A DNA stretch of 64,000 nt from Mercenaria mercenaria (GCF_021730395.1 NC_069375.1:65003501-65067500); one strand, 5' to 3'; positions 36,306-47,927 are shown, numbered from the stretch's first letter. The notes: generated from the letters alone by a model not told the origin. Translations and numbers: made by a program.

Positions 36306-38113
36306 AGATAATAGTAATAATTTACGATTTACGAAAGTTAAGTAAATAATTGCATCCTCATACATAGCCCATTTTTTGTTATGTCATAATCCATATTTTC
36401 CGAATTTATACGTACATCTGTGCAAAGAAAAAAAAATAAACTAATGCTTACATGTTTCTGAATGTTCGTGTAAACGCCAGCAAATGATATTTTTGTTGTG
36501 GGTATTGACAGAAATTTTTAGCATTAACCATAAGAATTTACAGTTCATGCAAAATACTGCGGAAAAAGTGAAACACATTGTGGTTTTCCTATGGAATGTC
36601 AGGCTAATTTCTAAATATTATTCAAAACGATAAATACTTATTAATTTAAGTGACTGTTCTAGATCCTCCTAACACATTTTATCCAATAACCTAAATGTTC
36701 CGTTGGAGACCTTGGCATAATACTGTATTGAAGAAAAAAGAACACTGCAAAAACAGGTTGTTCCTTTCAAAATATAAACGTTTACAGCACCCTTCGAATG
36801 ACAAATTGCCTTCATTTCTTGTGTTAGAAGCCAGTTTGAAGCATTTACTCACATTTGTTCAGTCTGTGAGACTGCCTATTGGAAAAGAAAAACAATTGCA
36901 AATAAGGGACACATGTACTTACATGAACCTTAGTTTTGTCGCAATATTTTTGAATTTTGTACTCGTATATTTTATTTTATTTTTCGGATGAAATACTGAG
37001 ATTTAAGGGAAAAAATCTAACAGATTCAAAGTGAATGATCAAGTATATTTTTCAGCAAGTTTTCCTTAGTTTTCAGCTTCCGTCTCGCCGCTATGCGCCG
37101 TGTATTGTCCAGATAATAAGAACGAAATAATATCACAAGTTTAGTATGGACTTACCAGTAGCTGTATCCGATAATATATTAAAAGTGTCTGTTCTGTAAG
37201 TCTTTTTGCACTAAATTTGAAGATTTTCGAGCAAATTCATGTACAACCCAACAAAAACTGTCATTGAAGTAATAAATCGCAATAATGCCAGGCATGTAAA
37301 TAAATAACCCATTTTCTCATTCAGTGCACATGCAGCAGTCAATTTCTCCAGCTGTCCGATTCCAACTACGTTTTCAGTGAAACATTATCATCATCCGCCA
37401 TACTCTTGTAAATTTTAACACCAAGAATATTTCCTTGTACACGCTTAAATAAAAAGAACAGGAGCACTTTACCCTTTCAGTGAATTAAAATAAATTCAGT
37501 TTTTATTTCCAAAATGTCACAAAATTTCTTTCCTTCCGCCGCCACTCGTGAGAATACTACTGTTTATTCCGTGCATGTGTTAACACAATTAATGGCATCA
37601 CGAGAATCCCGGGCTAACGTAAGTCCAATATTACGAAGGCGAGAAACACGAGAAAAACGCAATCGTGCATTATGAGAAGAACGTGCGTAAAAATTGTCAT
37701 GACGATCTACAGGGTACATCATAATCCTATAGCAACTGCTATTAAATGCGGTAAAGTGAATAAAGACCGAAGTAATTTATGAATATTTTACGTCAATGGT
37801 TATAAAGAACGTAATTCTTTATTGGTTATGTCATTAAAACCCATGTTTTAAGTAAGATATAAGCCTCATAACGCGCTTCGGACAGTCCAGTATTTTACAT
37901 ATTAAATCTTTTCGTCTTATATCCTATACATAGTAGCGTTTGTTACTGTTATTACAACAAAAATAGCTGAATCAAAGCTCGTTGGGATGTTTATGTTTTA
38001 TTATTATTTATCTATTTATATATTCAGTATTACCATGAAACCGAAATACTATACATTAAAACAAAAAACAACATAATGCTGATATCATTGATTATTGTAT
38101 TTTTGTGTATTTT
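36306..38113. other. intergenic, nothing recognised
   Basis: A 98-codon open frame at 36695-36991 has no recognisable domain, and its C-terminal hydrophobic run is what AT-rich DNA gives by chance. CAGTCCAGTATTTTACATATT near 37885 is a loose inverse of the AATATTGGACTGC word at 35153. A 2.7 kb element between the two is possible but unproven. Confidence 0.4.
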
Positions 38114-38529
38114 AGCTCGACTATTCAAAGAATATGTAGAGCTTTTGGATTCACCCATGCGTCGGCGTCCGCGTCTGCAACGGCGTCGGCGTTGGCGTCC
38201 CGGTTTGATTAAGTTTTTTGTATGTAAGCTGGTATCTCAGTAACCACTTGTGGGAATGGATTGAAACTTCACACTGTGATAAACTGACTTACATTGCGTC
38301 CCGGTTTGATTAAGTTTTTTGTATGTAAGCTGGTATCTCAGTACCAACTAATGGGAATGGATTGAAATGTCACACAACTGTCTATTGTTATAAGCTGATA
38401 TGCATTGGACAGGTTTCATAACCATGTTTTGCAATTTTACAAAATTATGTCCCTTTTTCGACTTTAATATTTATTCAATTGACAAGACTGGTGAATAGTC
38501 GAGCGTTGCTGTCCTCCGACAGCTCTTGT
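38114..38529 (+). mobile_element. tandem-core element, family A, copy 2, both ends present
   Basis: The 5' end is AGCTCGACTATTCAAAGAATA, followed by a GTCGGCGTCC-rich block. Two monomers share a 48-bp identical start at about 38195 and 38296. The 3' part has GAATAGTCGAGCG, the inverse of the 5' end, then a terminal hairpin GCTGTCCTCCGACAGC and CTCTTGTT. This is the most complete family-A copy in the window. Confidence 0.85.
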
Positions 38530-39194
38530 TAGACTTACTACGGATTGTTATATTTTTATGCATCGTAAGCCTTCTAACAGAAACGATTTTATACCATCAG
38601 ATATTTTCTATGAAATTATCACAATTTGAAATGTGCAATATCATTATCAAAATCCATGCGTTAAAGTATATCTGAATTGCTAATTCAGCAATTAAGGATA
38701 CCCATAGGCAGTACAATCTACAACTGTTACGTTTATTTTGTACTAGGTTTCACCCACAGTGTAATTCCTAGAATCACAAATTTCTTGTAATTCGCAGTAT
38801 TTTACTTTGAAGTTTAGTTTCATCAAGGTAGAAACATATTTGATATTATCACTATAAAATCGCCAAACTTCAACTGTACTATTTCAATAACCTATTGCAT
38901 ATATAAACATTGATTATAATATTGAGTCCTGAATAGTTTTAAAACCTATGATCACAATTCCTGTAATGCCCGTGGACAAGGGCGAAAGTATCACATCGAA
39001 GAACTGACAAGCATGCTTAAAGCTGTCGTACTTTGGAAACATTCATACGGAATTGCTGCTTAAATGTTGCCACTCTTTGCCTAAATTGAGAAAACGTAAA
39101 ACATCTGCTCTTCTAGATGGAGATTTGTTCTTTTTAAGGTGTAGAAAAGAGGTTAACCTGTGACCTTTTGCGTTTTTTTCAGTTCGCTCTTAGT
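38530..39194. other. intergenic, nothing recognised
   Basis: AT-rich DNA downstream of HSPA12-like gene 2; no gene or named repeat. Confidence 0.5.
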
Positions 39195-39228
39195 AATCCT
39201 GGTCCGCCAACATTGAGAGATAACAAAT
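39180..39228 (-). other. candidate 3' UTR exon of HSPA12-like gene 2
   Basis: The acceptor TTTTATTGTAG on the minus strand places the exon start at 39228. It matches the gene 1 block at 8338 in its first bases and in GGACCAGGATT. The donor would be GTAAGG at 39920-39915, 12 nt past the stop. The 3' end was not located. Confidence 0.5.
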
Positions 39229-39289
39229 CTACAATAAAAAAAAGCAAAATGAAATAAAATCTGTTAGAAGATCGTTTGGAAGCATGGAA

Positions 39290-39430
39290 GGGAACCAAGC
39301 AAAATAATAACAGACTAGGTTTGACTGAGTCTGTTCATGAGAGGTAATTGAAAGTGCAACACTCTTCACGCCCCTAGCAACGAGCTTAAGCGGAACACTA
39401 TTACCAATGACCATTGAGTGGATACTATGA
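39290..39430 (+). repeat. degraded family B copy
   Basis: Weak match to the family-B copies (GACTGAGTCTGTTCATG, GAAAGTGCAAC, CACGCCC) in the same order. Low certainty. Confidence 0.4.
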
Positions 39431-39933
39431 TTCACTTGCACCAGAAAATATAACAACACCAAATACAAGTATGGGGAGACTTTTTACGGCACTTAATGAC
39501 AACAAAATGTATTGTTTTAAAGTGATAGAAATTTTAGATAAACACTGTCGGTTTGAAGATACCTGGTAATGAATGAATTGTTTCAATATTGACAAAATGT
39601 TATTAGCGAAATAAATATGTCCGTTAAAAATAACTAGTTGTTCACAAGTATAACCAGCCCACTTTCAATTGACTATACATATTTGGCATATCAGACGTCT
39701 TTCTTTATATCAAATGTTGCTTTGATGTTTTACATGTCTCCATATTCTAGTAAAATAAATTCAAATTGTATGGCTGATTATACACTGTGTTACTGCGATC
39801 AACACGTTTTAAATACATCAGTCTGTGAAAAAGTAATTGGTCCTTTATATATACTTTATATATACTGATAAAAATACCGAAATATCTGATCGACAACTGT
39901 AATATGAATTAATACCTTACCAAACATTATACT

Positions 39934-41024
39934 CTATTCAAGAAAACTGACATGCGTTTTAATTTCTTTTCCCGTCTCTTCCTCAACAGCTGTTACAACT
40001 ATCTCTGTTCCTCCAAATGCAAATGACACAATAATTGTGTTTTCTCGTGCATCATCTCTCTCTGTTAATTGTATTTCAATGGTTCCAATGATGTGGCAAT
40101 CTTTGTCAGTAGTATATCTTGGGTTTGGTAACTTGGATGCACAGATATCAAATTTTACAGACTTTTGGTTCCGATACTGGGGTAAATAGCATTCTTTTCG
40201 CTGCGGTTCTCCTGTTTTCACAAGTTCTCCTCTCGTTACATGTTTTGAGAATATGTCTTTACAGACAACCCCAGTGTCTGTAACGAGTCGCTTTTCAACT
40301 GGATGAGCATCTGCTATGAAGGAATTACAGGCTGACACACCGTACGTGTATTTTACAACTCTTTCTGAAATGATAGGAGGGTTATTTCCATACACAACAG
40401 CTCCTTTTAGTACAACTGTTGAGGCTTCTATGGGTATGTTTACAGGAATGAAGGGAAAAGAAGAAATCACTTCCTGTTGCAACAGCGTGCATTCGGAAAA
40501 CCCACCAACCATCAATATACAGTAAACCATCTCCCCATGCAATTTGTCAAGTTGTTTTCTTATTTCTTTTATTGTTTTCTCCAGTGAGTGTTGGAAAAAT
40601 CTGCTAAAATCTCGTGCGGTAAAAATGATTTTGTCCCTTTTTATAGTGATATCTGTACCGAAACTCGTATCCTTGACAGCTTCTTCTATACATTTTCGCT
40701 TTCTTGATTTTCGCCACAAAGACTGGCGCTTGCTTGTCTCGAACACCTCTCTAAGGCTTAGCGGGAACCTCAAAACTATGGTATCTTGTTTTTTAGGATC
40801 GAAAGATTTCTTTTTAATTTCAAAGTCACCCATGAGATAAAGCCAGTCTTCAGTTTGGTTACGTTTAAACTGTTGATACTTATCGTCGGAAATTGCTTCT
40901 TTTAAAAACCTTTCAAACTCTCTGTTCACTGCATTTCCTCCACTGACATTTCCACTTGAGACTACAATTTGCTTCACACATTTGGAGGAATCAACTTCAT
41001 GGATTGTCAAGTCTATTGTACCAC
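39934..41024 (-). CDS. HSPA12-like: HSPA12-like gene 2, exon D with stop
   Basis: 1091 nt. It completes the glycine loop (GGGTIDLTIHE) and runs through the adenosine motif VGGFSEC to the C-terminal VSFLE. Frames on the plus strand over this exon are shadows. Confidence 0.95.
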
Positions 41025-44000
41025 CTTGAAGAAAAATTATGTATACAAACAACGGTAGAATATAAAAAACGAATCAGTCGAAATGTTTACGCTTCTCTAT
41101 GTGTTTCATAATAAAAACATTAATATTATATTTAAGTAAGAAGAAACATTAAATATCACGACTTGTTTCCTCTTGTCACTTTTACTACGTAGAATCCTTG
41201 CTTGCCGTCCCAATGAAGCCCGTGACCTAACTGTTAGGCTGTTGTTACCCTATTTACCCCAATGCTAGAAAGAGTATTATATAGCAATAAACTCAAAGAG
41301 GCTAAAATAAATCTTTAACAATGTTGAAAATAAAAAATTAAAAAATAACCTACCGCCAGCATCTAAAACCAGGTATTTGCTTCCAACTTCTAGGGATGCT
41401 AATGCAACGCCAGTTTCTCTGTTTATAGCACGCAAGTCAAGTTGACGACAGTAAATGGACGCCGCTTCTGGTTCTAATGCCATTATTAAACTGTCGGATT
41501 TCATTCCGGCCTGATAATTAAGATTAAGAATGACATTCTTATTAATTAGTTGTACGAATATGTAATGTAGATTGGAAACAATGACCAACACTTCTTGAGA
41601 AACACAATGAACTAACATTTTAATGTTTGAGTGATTGGTATTTTCAGATGCTATAGTTTTCAAGATCACAATTCATCCGCGCAGCAGCATATATACTAGT
41701 TAAATGTGTACTTTGTTTGCTTAAGACTTTTCGCTACACATGTTTTGTATTTATCAAACTCACTTTAATGGCAGATTCTCTCATCAAATATTTTGCTTGA
41801 TCTGTCCAGATTGCCGGAACTGTTATAACCCATCTTATATCTTCTCTTCTGATGTCCTGAAAACTTTTCTCTAACTGCGTGTACATGTCATCAGCTAAGT
41901 ACCTGATACTAGATGAAAATACGTTGATTGCTGGAAGAGTCTTGCCCATTTCGTCCACGAGTGTCATGCCCATGTTCAAAGGCTGTACGAGAAATGTTTC
42001 TAAACCATTTAATACCACTTCGTGTACATACATTATGACACTCAAATTATAACTAATTTATGACATATAAGAACACTGAATTAGGTATAGGCTTTCGTCA
42101 TTACATAATAATAACACGCATTTGAGGTAGATAATAGATAACTGTAAATCATTATACCTTTGAATTATATTAGAACGCACTCAAAGTCCTATGATTATGT
42201 CGATGTGACGTTAAACCCGACAAAATAAATAAATAGAACGCAATCATGCTGACACAGTTTGATTTAAAAGTCTATTCATGGAGTGTAATATACACCGACA
42301 GTTCGCCTTGTATTAGATTAAGCGGACCTCTCTTTTTTTACTCAAACATTGAACTGACTGTACGATCCCACAAAAAAAGAGAAAAAAATAGACAGTTGTT
42401 TACAGCCTCCGCACGACACTCAAATACTAATGTTTTGAACGATTATCAAATCAGATGTATAACGCGAGAACAATATTGTCACTTTGCCCGACATTTGTTT
42501 TTTGAAATATAGGTATGAAATGGTGGCTTCTGCTGCGTTTCTGGGTCTAAATTTTGAGAGAATATTATTGCCAAAATATTTGGGTGCATCTTTCATAAGT
42601 ATAGGTCACTTCTCAGCCCACTCGGCCCGGCCCTGAATTCGAGCCTGCCCTGTCATCATTGGGCAAATTATTTTATGGAGGATTAAAGATGGCCACCAAA
42701 ATGGCGTCTTAAGCAAATGATAAGTTTATGTCTCATTCAGATAACATATATTTAATCAAACAATATTGCCGTCAGATAGTTCCATTTATAAGAAGATATA
42801 TCCAGAATGATGTGGACAACAAATGCAACACATGTTCTCATAAAAATGAAGTCTACCTTACAATACGTTACCAATATGTCAACAATAAATTTTTAATAAA
42901 GTCTTACTGTAAGTCTTCAGTCGTATTCTGTGCATTTTCAATGTTTGCGACAATTATATCATACTGAACAGCAACTTTGAAAGAAAATATATATCATAAG
43001 ATTTCGCCATTTATAACAGAAAGTTACGTTACCTTGCTGTATTGTTAGATACAAAAGCAAAGACTTAGTATTCACAGAATTATTTGCCAATTTAACAAAT
43101 ACAGCATTTTCATAGTTACAGACATCTTACCACCTTTTAAGAATACATGAAAGATACATGCCTTAGACTACTCACTAGTCAATCTATTTTGCCGTATATG
43201 TTTTAATGCAGATGCTATTCACGTTTTTAATGGTAATGTAGTGTAACGTAAATTATGATTGCGTTATTATAAAACAGCACTAATTTATCTGTAACTGTAA
43301 GACTGTATTAGATTTACAGTTAGACTTAATTAAATTTATTGGTAACAAATTTGTATCGTATTGTAACGTAGACTTCATTTGTATGGAAATATGTGTTGCA
43401 TTTGTTGACCACATCATTCTGGAGAATATCTACTTATAAATGAAACTATCTGATGACAATATTGTTTGTTAGCTCGACTATACGAAGTATAAGGAGAGCT
43501 ATCCTACTCGCTCCAGCGTCGGCGTCGGCGTCTTCGTCTTTCCGCGTCCCCACCTAAGTTAAAGTTTTTTTACACTTTCTCTTTTTACAACTTATGTCTG
43601 TAATTACTTGATGGATTTGATTCAAACTTCAAATACTTATTCCTCATCATCATCCGCATCACCTGACATAAGGGCCATAACTCTGGCACCAATATTTCAT
43701 GCATTATCCCCCCTTTTCACTTAAATTTTCAGGTTAAAGTTTTGATGCACTTTCACTCTACCTCTGTTATTACTGAATGGATTTGATTCAAACTTAAAAT
43801 AGTTGTTCTGCATCATCACCCACATCATATGACACAAGATGCATAACTCTGGCACATTTTTTCATGAATTATTCCCCTTTTTACTTAGAATTTCAGGTTA
43901 AAGTTTTATGCACTTTCACTCTATCTCTGTTATTACTGAATGGATCTGATTCAAACTTAAACAATTGTTCAACATCATTACCCTTATCATATGACACAAG

Positions 44001-46714
44001 GTGCATAACTCTGGGACCAATTTTTCATGAAATATGCCCCTTTTTGCTTAGGATATACTTATATAGTGTTTTGATACATTTTATCTTTACCTCTCTTATT
44101 ACTTTAAGTTGATATAGACTCAGGCTATTGTGCAATATCTTCATCCACAATTTGGAGTCATTAAACACTCCAGTGACAGCTCTAGTTTCCTCAGATGTGC
44201 CCAGTTTCACTATCCAGCATCGAAATAGTCGAGCGCGCTGTCTCCTGTGACAGCTCTTGTTTTTTATATGTTTTCTGAATGTAGCATAAACTTATCATTT
44301 GCTTAAGACGTCATTTTGACCGCCATCTTTAATCCTCCATAATAAAATTTGCCAAATGATGACATAGGATCATCAAACGGATTTAACTTTTACAACACCA
44401 CGACAACTGAAAACCGTCAAAACATTTTCTATCTACCCCAGAACAAGGTCCAGCAAAAAAACAGCTTTCCTCGTCAGGACTACTTCTTATTTCATACAAA
44501 TTAACTACGGATATCTCGATTTTTTTATTTCGATATTTTCGATATCTCGACTAAATTGCTATCCCCATCTTTAAAATCTACTCTATTTTGACATCGGTTA
44601 TCTCGAGTGGACATTAATCGTCTGCCGAACGAGATGCAAAAAACTACACGCACTTGTATCCGTTTAATTGTCGTCTGCCGCCGGAGGTACGAAAATCAAC
44701 ACGCGAGGTAATTCACCAAATGATCCCGCTTAAGCCCGGAAATCAATTAACCGGCGGCGCACATGTGTCATTAGATTTTTGTTTGCGACGTGAACTGTGT
44801 AACACGCGGATTGAGTAATTTGTATTGAATTGTGTCAAAACTGAATCAGATGAAAATGATACAGCAAGATATTTAATCGAATAGACTTGAAAAACTCGTT
44901 CGACATATATTTATAAGTTGATATTCAAACTTGAGCATATTTGAAATGAATATATAAATCCATGTATTGTAATATTGTTAATATTTGTATACTAGGTGAC
45001 TCATGGGTCCATTGGACCGGCTGTTGTGTTAAATTGATTATCATTAATATGTTTTGCGAAAACTTTAAAAACGTGTCACTATATTAAAATATTTACTTTC
45101 TTTCTTACTTACTTACAGTCTAATCGCGATATCTTGACTTCGGTTAATGTGAAATACTAGTCGGTTTAAACCTATGAGCGAGTTTCACATCATGTACATT
45201 GCACAAATTACAAGATGGCGAAAAGAGGTAATTTAGAAACCAGGAAGTAGAATGAATAAAGGTACGAAACATCTAGCAAAAGACTTTATAAATACTTTAT
45301 TTCAGAAAGTAATTACTAATCAATATGTAAAACATATTTTTGTACAAAAAAACAACTTCATTCCCCAACTACTGATCAAAGTTGACCCTTACTTCGGTTA
45401 TCTCAATTTTTCGATATGTCTTCGGTCCCGGCGAAGTCTAGGTATCGAGATTTGACTGTATTTGGGAAACCTTGTGTCAGTGTCAGGTGAGTTTTGTTGA
45501 GAATAATGTCCACATGATATCACATGATAATGTGCAGTAAGATTTAGAAAGGCATTTGAAAATATGATATTTTACCGAAATTTCATTTATTACAATCCTG
45601 GCTACAGGATTGGGTATGGAGTTTGGGGGATGCGTGTTAGTGTTCTAACCGGAATGACATATTGTCTACAAATGAGAAGACATAAAAATCCGTTGTGACC
45701 AAGTTGTCTAAAGCACCTCTTTGAAAATCGCAATTTTGAAGGCTAGCATACGGGGTAGCGATTCAGATTCTGACAACATTTGCTTTTCATTTTTTTTCCA
45801 TGTGGAAGCAAATGGAATAAGCTAAGTCAAAGATAATGTCAAGATAATAGAAAACAAAAGTATGTTCGCCTAATATATTACTTTATAACTTTATTATTGA
45901 CGGGTTGTAAAAATCTACAATTCTTGAGTGAGTATTCAGAAAAAATTAGGCACTGTCGGTATTTCAATGGTTCAGATATTGTAGAATATACCTGTAATCT
46001 TTTGTTAACCTAGCAGAGATTGGTTAACTGAAATATTCCTTTTGTTTAAGATTACCAAAACTATCCATTTTGTTTAGCCTGTATGTCATATCAATATTCA
46101 GTTTATGATTTCAAAAACATTACTAATAACTTTATATTGTATCCCTGTGTAAAGATAATTCATTTCAACCATATCGTTGTGAAGATATCACATAATGCAG
46201 TTACAAATGTGTTTACTAACTGATTCTGCACACCAACAAACTTAACATTCCCCAAATTGCTGCAGCATGACTGAAACAAACAAGGATTAAACTGCTAGTT
46301 ACCTGATAATATTTCCCGTATAGACCAGTTTTAAAATTTTTGAAGTAGAAGTAGGTATCATGCAGTCTCTTTGATACCAGTTCGTTGTATTTTGTTTCTG
46401 CGTCATATCCAAAAGCTTCCAGACTCTCTCCGTCAGGTTTTATCAAAACGCATGTTGGTGTTTTTCCTGTTGCGTGGGCTGTATAAGCAGAATACCATGA
46501 TTTCACAAATATATTAGGCATGGTATCCGGATCTGTTCTAAGCGCAAACGCCCAGCCAGAAAACGAAGTACCCAAATCTATGGCTGCGAAGATAATTTTG
46601 CTGTCAGCCTGAAAATTTAATAACTGTCAAAGAGGTTGAGAGTATACATTAAGTTGTATTATATCAAATAGATTCTTTTTGAAATTTCTTTCCTAGCAAA
46701 CTTATACTTGCCAT
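39934..46714 (-). CDS. HSPA12-like: HSPA12-like Hsp70-family protein, gene 2
   Basis: Joined minus-strand exons are 46714-46712 (start codon), 46608-46303, 41982-41764, 41510-41354 and 41024-39934, giving about 591 residues. ATPase motifs are all present: FAAIDLGTSFSGWAF, RWVITVPAIW, EPEAAS, LDAGGGTIDLTIHE and MVGGFSECTLLQQE. The start reads ATG, then a GC donor (ATG|GCAAGT), a 103-nt intron and acceptor TTTTCAG, giving MADSKIIFAAID. This start is inferred; exons A-D are firm. It is about 80-85% identical to gene 1, same strand, with matching exon phases, so the pair is a duplication. Intron A-B is 4.3 kb against 1.7 kb in gene 1 because it holds a foldback element, a family-F element, a MITE and a SINE fragment. 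It is probably a cytosolic ATPase; client and trigger are not readable from sequence. Confidence 0.9.
41354..41510 (-). CDS. HSPA12-like: HSPA12-like gene 2, exon C
   Basis: 157 nt, phase 0 to phase 1. The acceptor is AATTATCAG and the donor is GGCG|GTAGGT. It encodes LIMALEPEAASIYCRQLDL and KYLVLDAGG. Confidence 0.93.
41764..41982 (-). CDS. HSPA12-like: HSPA12-like gene 2, exon B
   Basis: 73 codons. The acceptor is CTCGTACAG and the donor is AAA|GTGAGT. It encodes PLNMGMTLVDEMGKTLP and IRWVITVPAIWTDQAKYLM. Confidence 0.93.
42190..42235 (+). repeat. SINE family 2, 3' fragment
   Basis: ATTATGTCGATGTGACGTTAAACC and (AAAT)n tail only, in intron A-B of HSPA12-like gene 2. Confidence 0.7.
42640..44377. 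mobile_element. foldback element with arms of about 265 bp, interrupted by a family-F insertion
   Basis: The left arm, about 42645-42910, is matched in inverted orientation by a right arm in two parts, about 44372-44262 and 43470-43315. The outermost stretch (GGAGGATTAAAGATGGC, GTCTTAAGCAAATGATAAGT) is close to 90% identical between arms. Further in, CCAGAATGATGTGG and CAACAAATGCAACAC also pair. The right arm is split exactly by the family-F element at 43471-44260. The loop of about 400 bp is unrelated sequence with no transposase frame. This is a non-autonomous foldback DNA transposon; the target duplication was not resolved. Confidence 0.85.
43471..44260 (+). mobile_element. tandem-core element, family F, copy 2, both ends present
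   Basis: The 5' end is AGCTCGACTATACGAAGTAT plus a GGCGTCGGCGTCTTCG block. Four or five monomers follow with TTGATTCAAACTT and CATATGACACAAG words. The 3' part is AATAGTCGAGCGC (inverse of the 5' end), then the hairpin GCTGTCTCCTGTGACAGC and TCTTGTT. It sits inside the right arm of the foldback element, so it inserted later. No obvious target duplication, as expected for Helitron-like insertion. Confidence 0.85.
44500..44620. repeat. possible pogo/Tigger terminal fragment
   Basis: Words such as GGATATCTCGATT, TCGATATCTCGACT and GGTTATCTCGAGTGG resemble pogo/Tigger terminal sequences like those of the MITE at 45116. Degraded, with no boundaries. Confidence 0.35.
45116..45458. mobile_element. 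pogo/Tigger-like MITE
   Basis: The left end CAGTCTAATCGCGATATCTTG and the inverse of the right end, CAGTCAAATCTCGATACCTAG, align as terminal inverted repeats. Both ends are bordered by the dinucleotide TA (45114-45115 and 45459-45460), the target duplication of the Tc1/mariner/pogo superfamily. The 343-bp body has no transposase frame, so it needs a transposase supplied in trans. It lies in intron A-B of HSPA12-like gene 2. Confidence 0.82.
46303..46608 (-). CDS. HSPA12-like: HSPA12-like gene 2, exon A
   Basis: 102 codons with phosphate loop 1. The acceptor is AATTTTCAG and the donor is CAG|GTAACT, the same as gene 1. An internal ATG is not the start: the conserved motif begins upstream of any usable in-exon methionine. 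Confidence 0.92.
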
Positions 46715-46860
46715 GAGATTATTTTTGAAAAGGTTTATTGTGAAGACTATTTTATGCTAGTTTAAATTCTGGTCAAAGGACACCTCTCTCTATCCACATA
46801 TTCTGCGTGTTGAAATGCAAAGACAAAGATTCTGTTGCATATTTCCATGTTGGTTGTTTT
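46712..46860 (-). other. candidate first exon of HSPA12-like gene 2
   Basis: On the minus strand this block ends TCATG|GCAAGTATAAG. It shows homology to 12975-13100 upstream of gene 1 (TTCTGGTCAAAG and neighbouring words). If correct, nearly all of it is 5' UTR and only the ATG at 46714-46712 is coding. The 5' limit is not known. Confidence 0.5.
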
Positions 46861-46869
46861 AGGTTTTAT

Positions 46870-47285
46870 ACCTGTCAGGTATTTGTATGTTCAGGTCCTA
46901 TGATATTGACCTTTCACCTACTGACCCTAAAACCATTTGGGCTTTTCAATTGACAAAAACCGATGTATCTATGAAGTGCAAAGGATTTAGGTTAAGTGGT
47001 TTTCCAGTTATTGATGGGAAATATTTTGTATGTTCCTGCACTTAGGTCATGACCTTTGACCTTTTGCTTCCAAAAGCAACAGGAAAAGTCACTTGTAAAA
47101 GCCAATATGCCCATGAAGATTAAATGGTCTACGCTATATGGTTTTCAAGTTCAGGCAACTGTGACCTTTACATTTACATATTAGCCCTAAGGTCAACTGA
47201 AATCGGTTACTGACCAAGAAAGTGTGCCAATGAAGTTTGAAGGTTCTTGGTCAAATAGTAATTGATCGTAAACCGTTTCAAAAGT
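46870..47285 (+). repeat. diverged relative of family G
   Basis: Two to three units of about 170 bp with GTGACC/ATGACCTTTGACC, CTACTGACCCTAA and ATGAAGTTT words. No hairpin end was seen. Confidence 0.55.
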
Positions 47286-47309
47286 TCAAGTCTCTCCTTT
47301 CGTTATTTC

Positions 47310-47560
47310 GAAGCTTTGTCTTGAAAGTAAGATCTTTCTTCGGGATAACGAGATGTTTTCACGAGATCGTTCTCGTAATAACGAGATTATGTTTTCCCGT
47401 TATTACAAGATGAATACCTCATAATTACGAGGTCTTATCTCGTAATTACGAGATCTTTTCTCGGTATTTCGGTTTTTTCTCTCGTTATTCGAGATAATTA
47501 TATTTTAACTACTAGATCTTTTCCCGTGATAACAAGATATTTTCTACTAACTGATCATTA
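47310..47560. repeat. array of palindromic TCGTAATTACGA units, copy 2
   Basis: Many near-copies of the self-complementary motif, for example ATCTCGTAATTACGAGATC, CTCGTAATAACGAG and CATAATTACGAGG, spaced about 25-35 nt. Related to 19270-19440. Confidence 0.75.
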
Positions 47561-47927
47561 ACAAGATAATATATTCCATGATTTCTTTTCTTTTGATACG
47601 ATTTGGCTTTTGTAGGTACTAGATAACTTGTGTAACCAAGGAATATATCAGGAGAGTCTTTCACAGCGCAGTTACTAGACTACCAGTGCAAAAATGCATA
47701 TCTCTGGGGGAAAGACCTTTTAACAGTTCAGTTGCCAATAATGCACATATCAGGAGGTAAGGTATTTTATTTTAATCTAAATAGTAACAAAACCTCAAAT
47801 TTAGTAACAGAAATTCGACGTCTCATTTCAGTCATTAGAACCTTTCTGTGATGGAACTTAGTCACTAATTTGCATATTTTGTTACACACTGGTCTCCTCG
47901 AGTCGTATTCGGCCAACTCGAAATAAT

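Noticed and set aside
36695-36991. 98-codon frame with hydrophobic C-terminus
   Set aside because: Hydrophobic run comes from TTT/TAT-rich DNA; no recognisable domain or exon structure.
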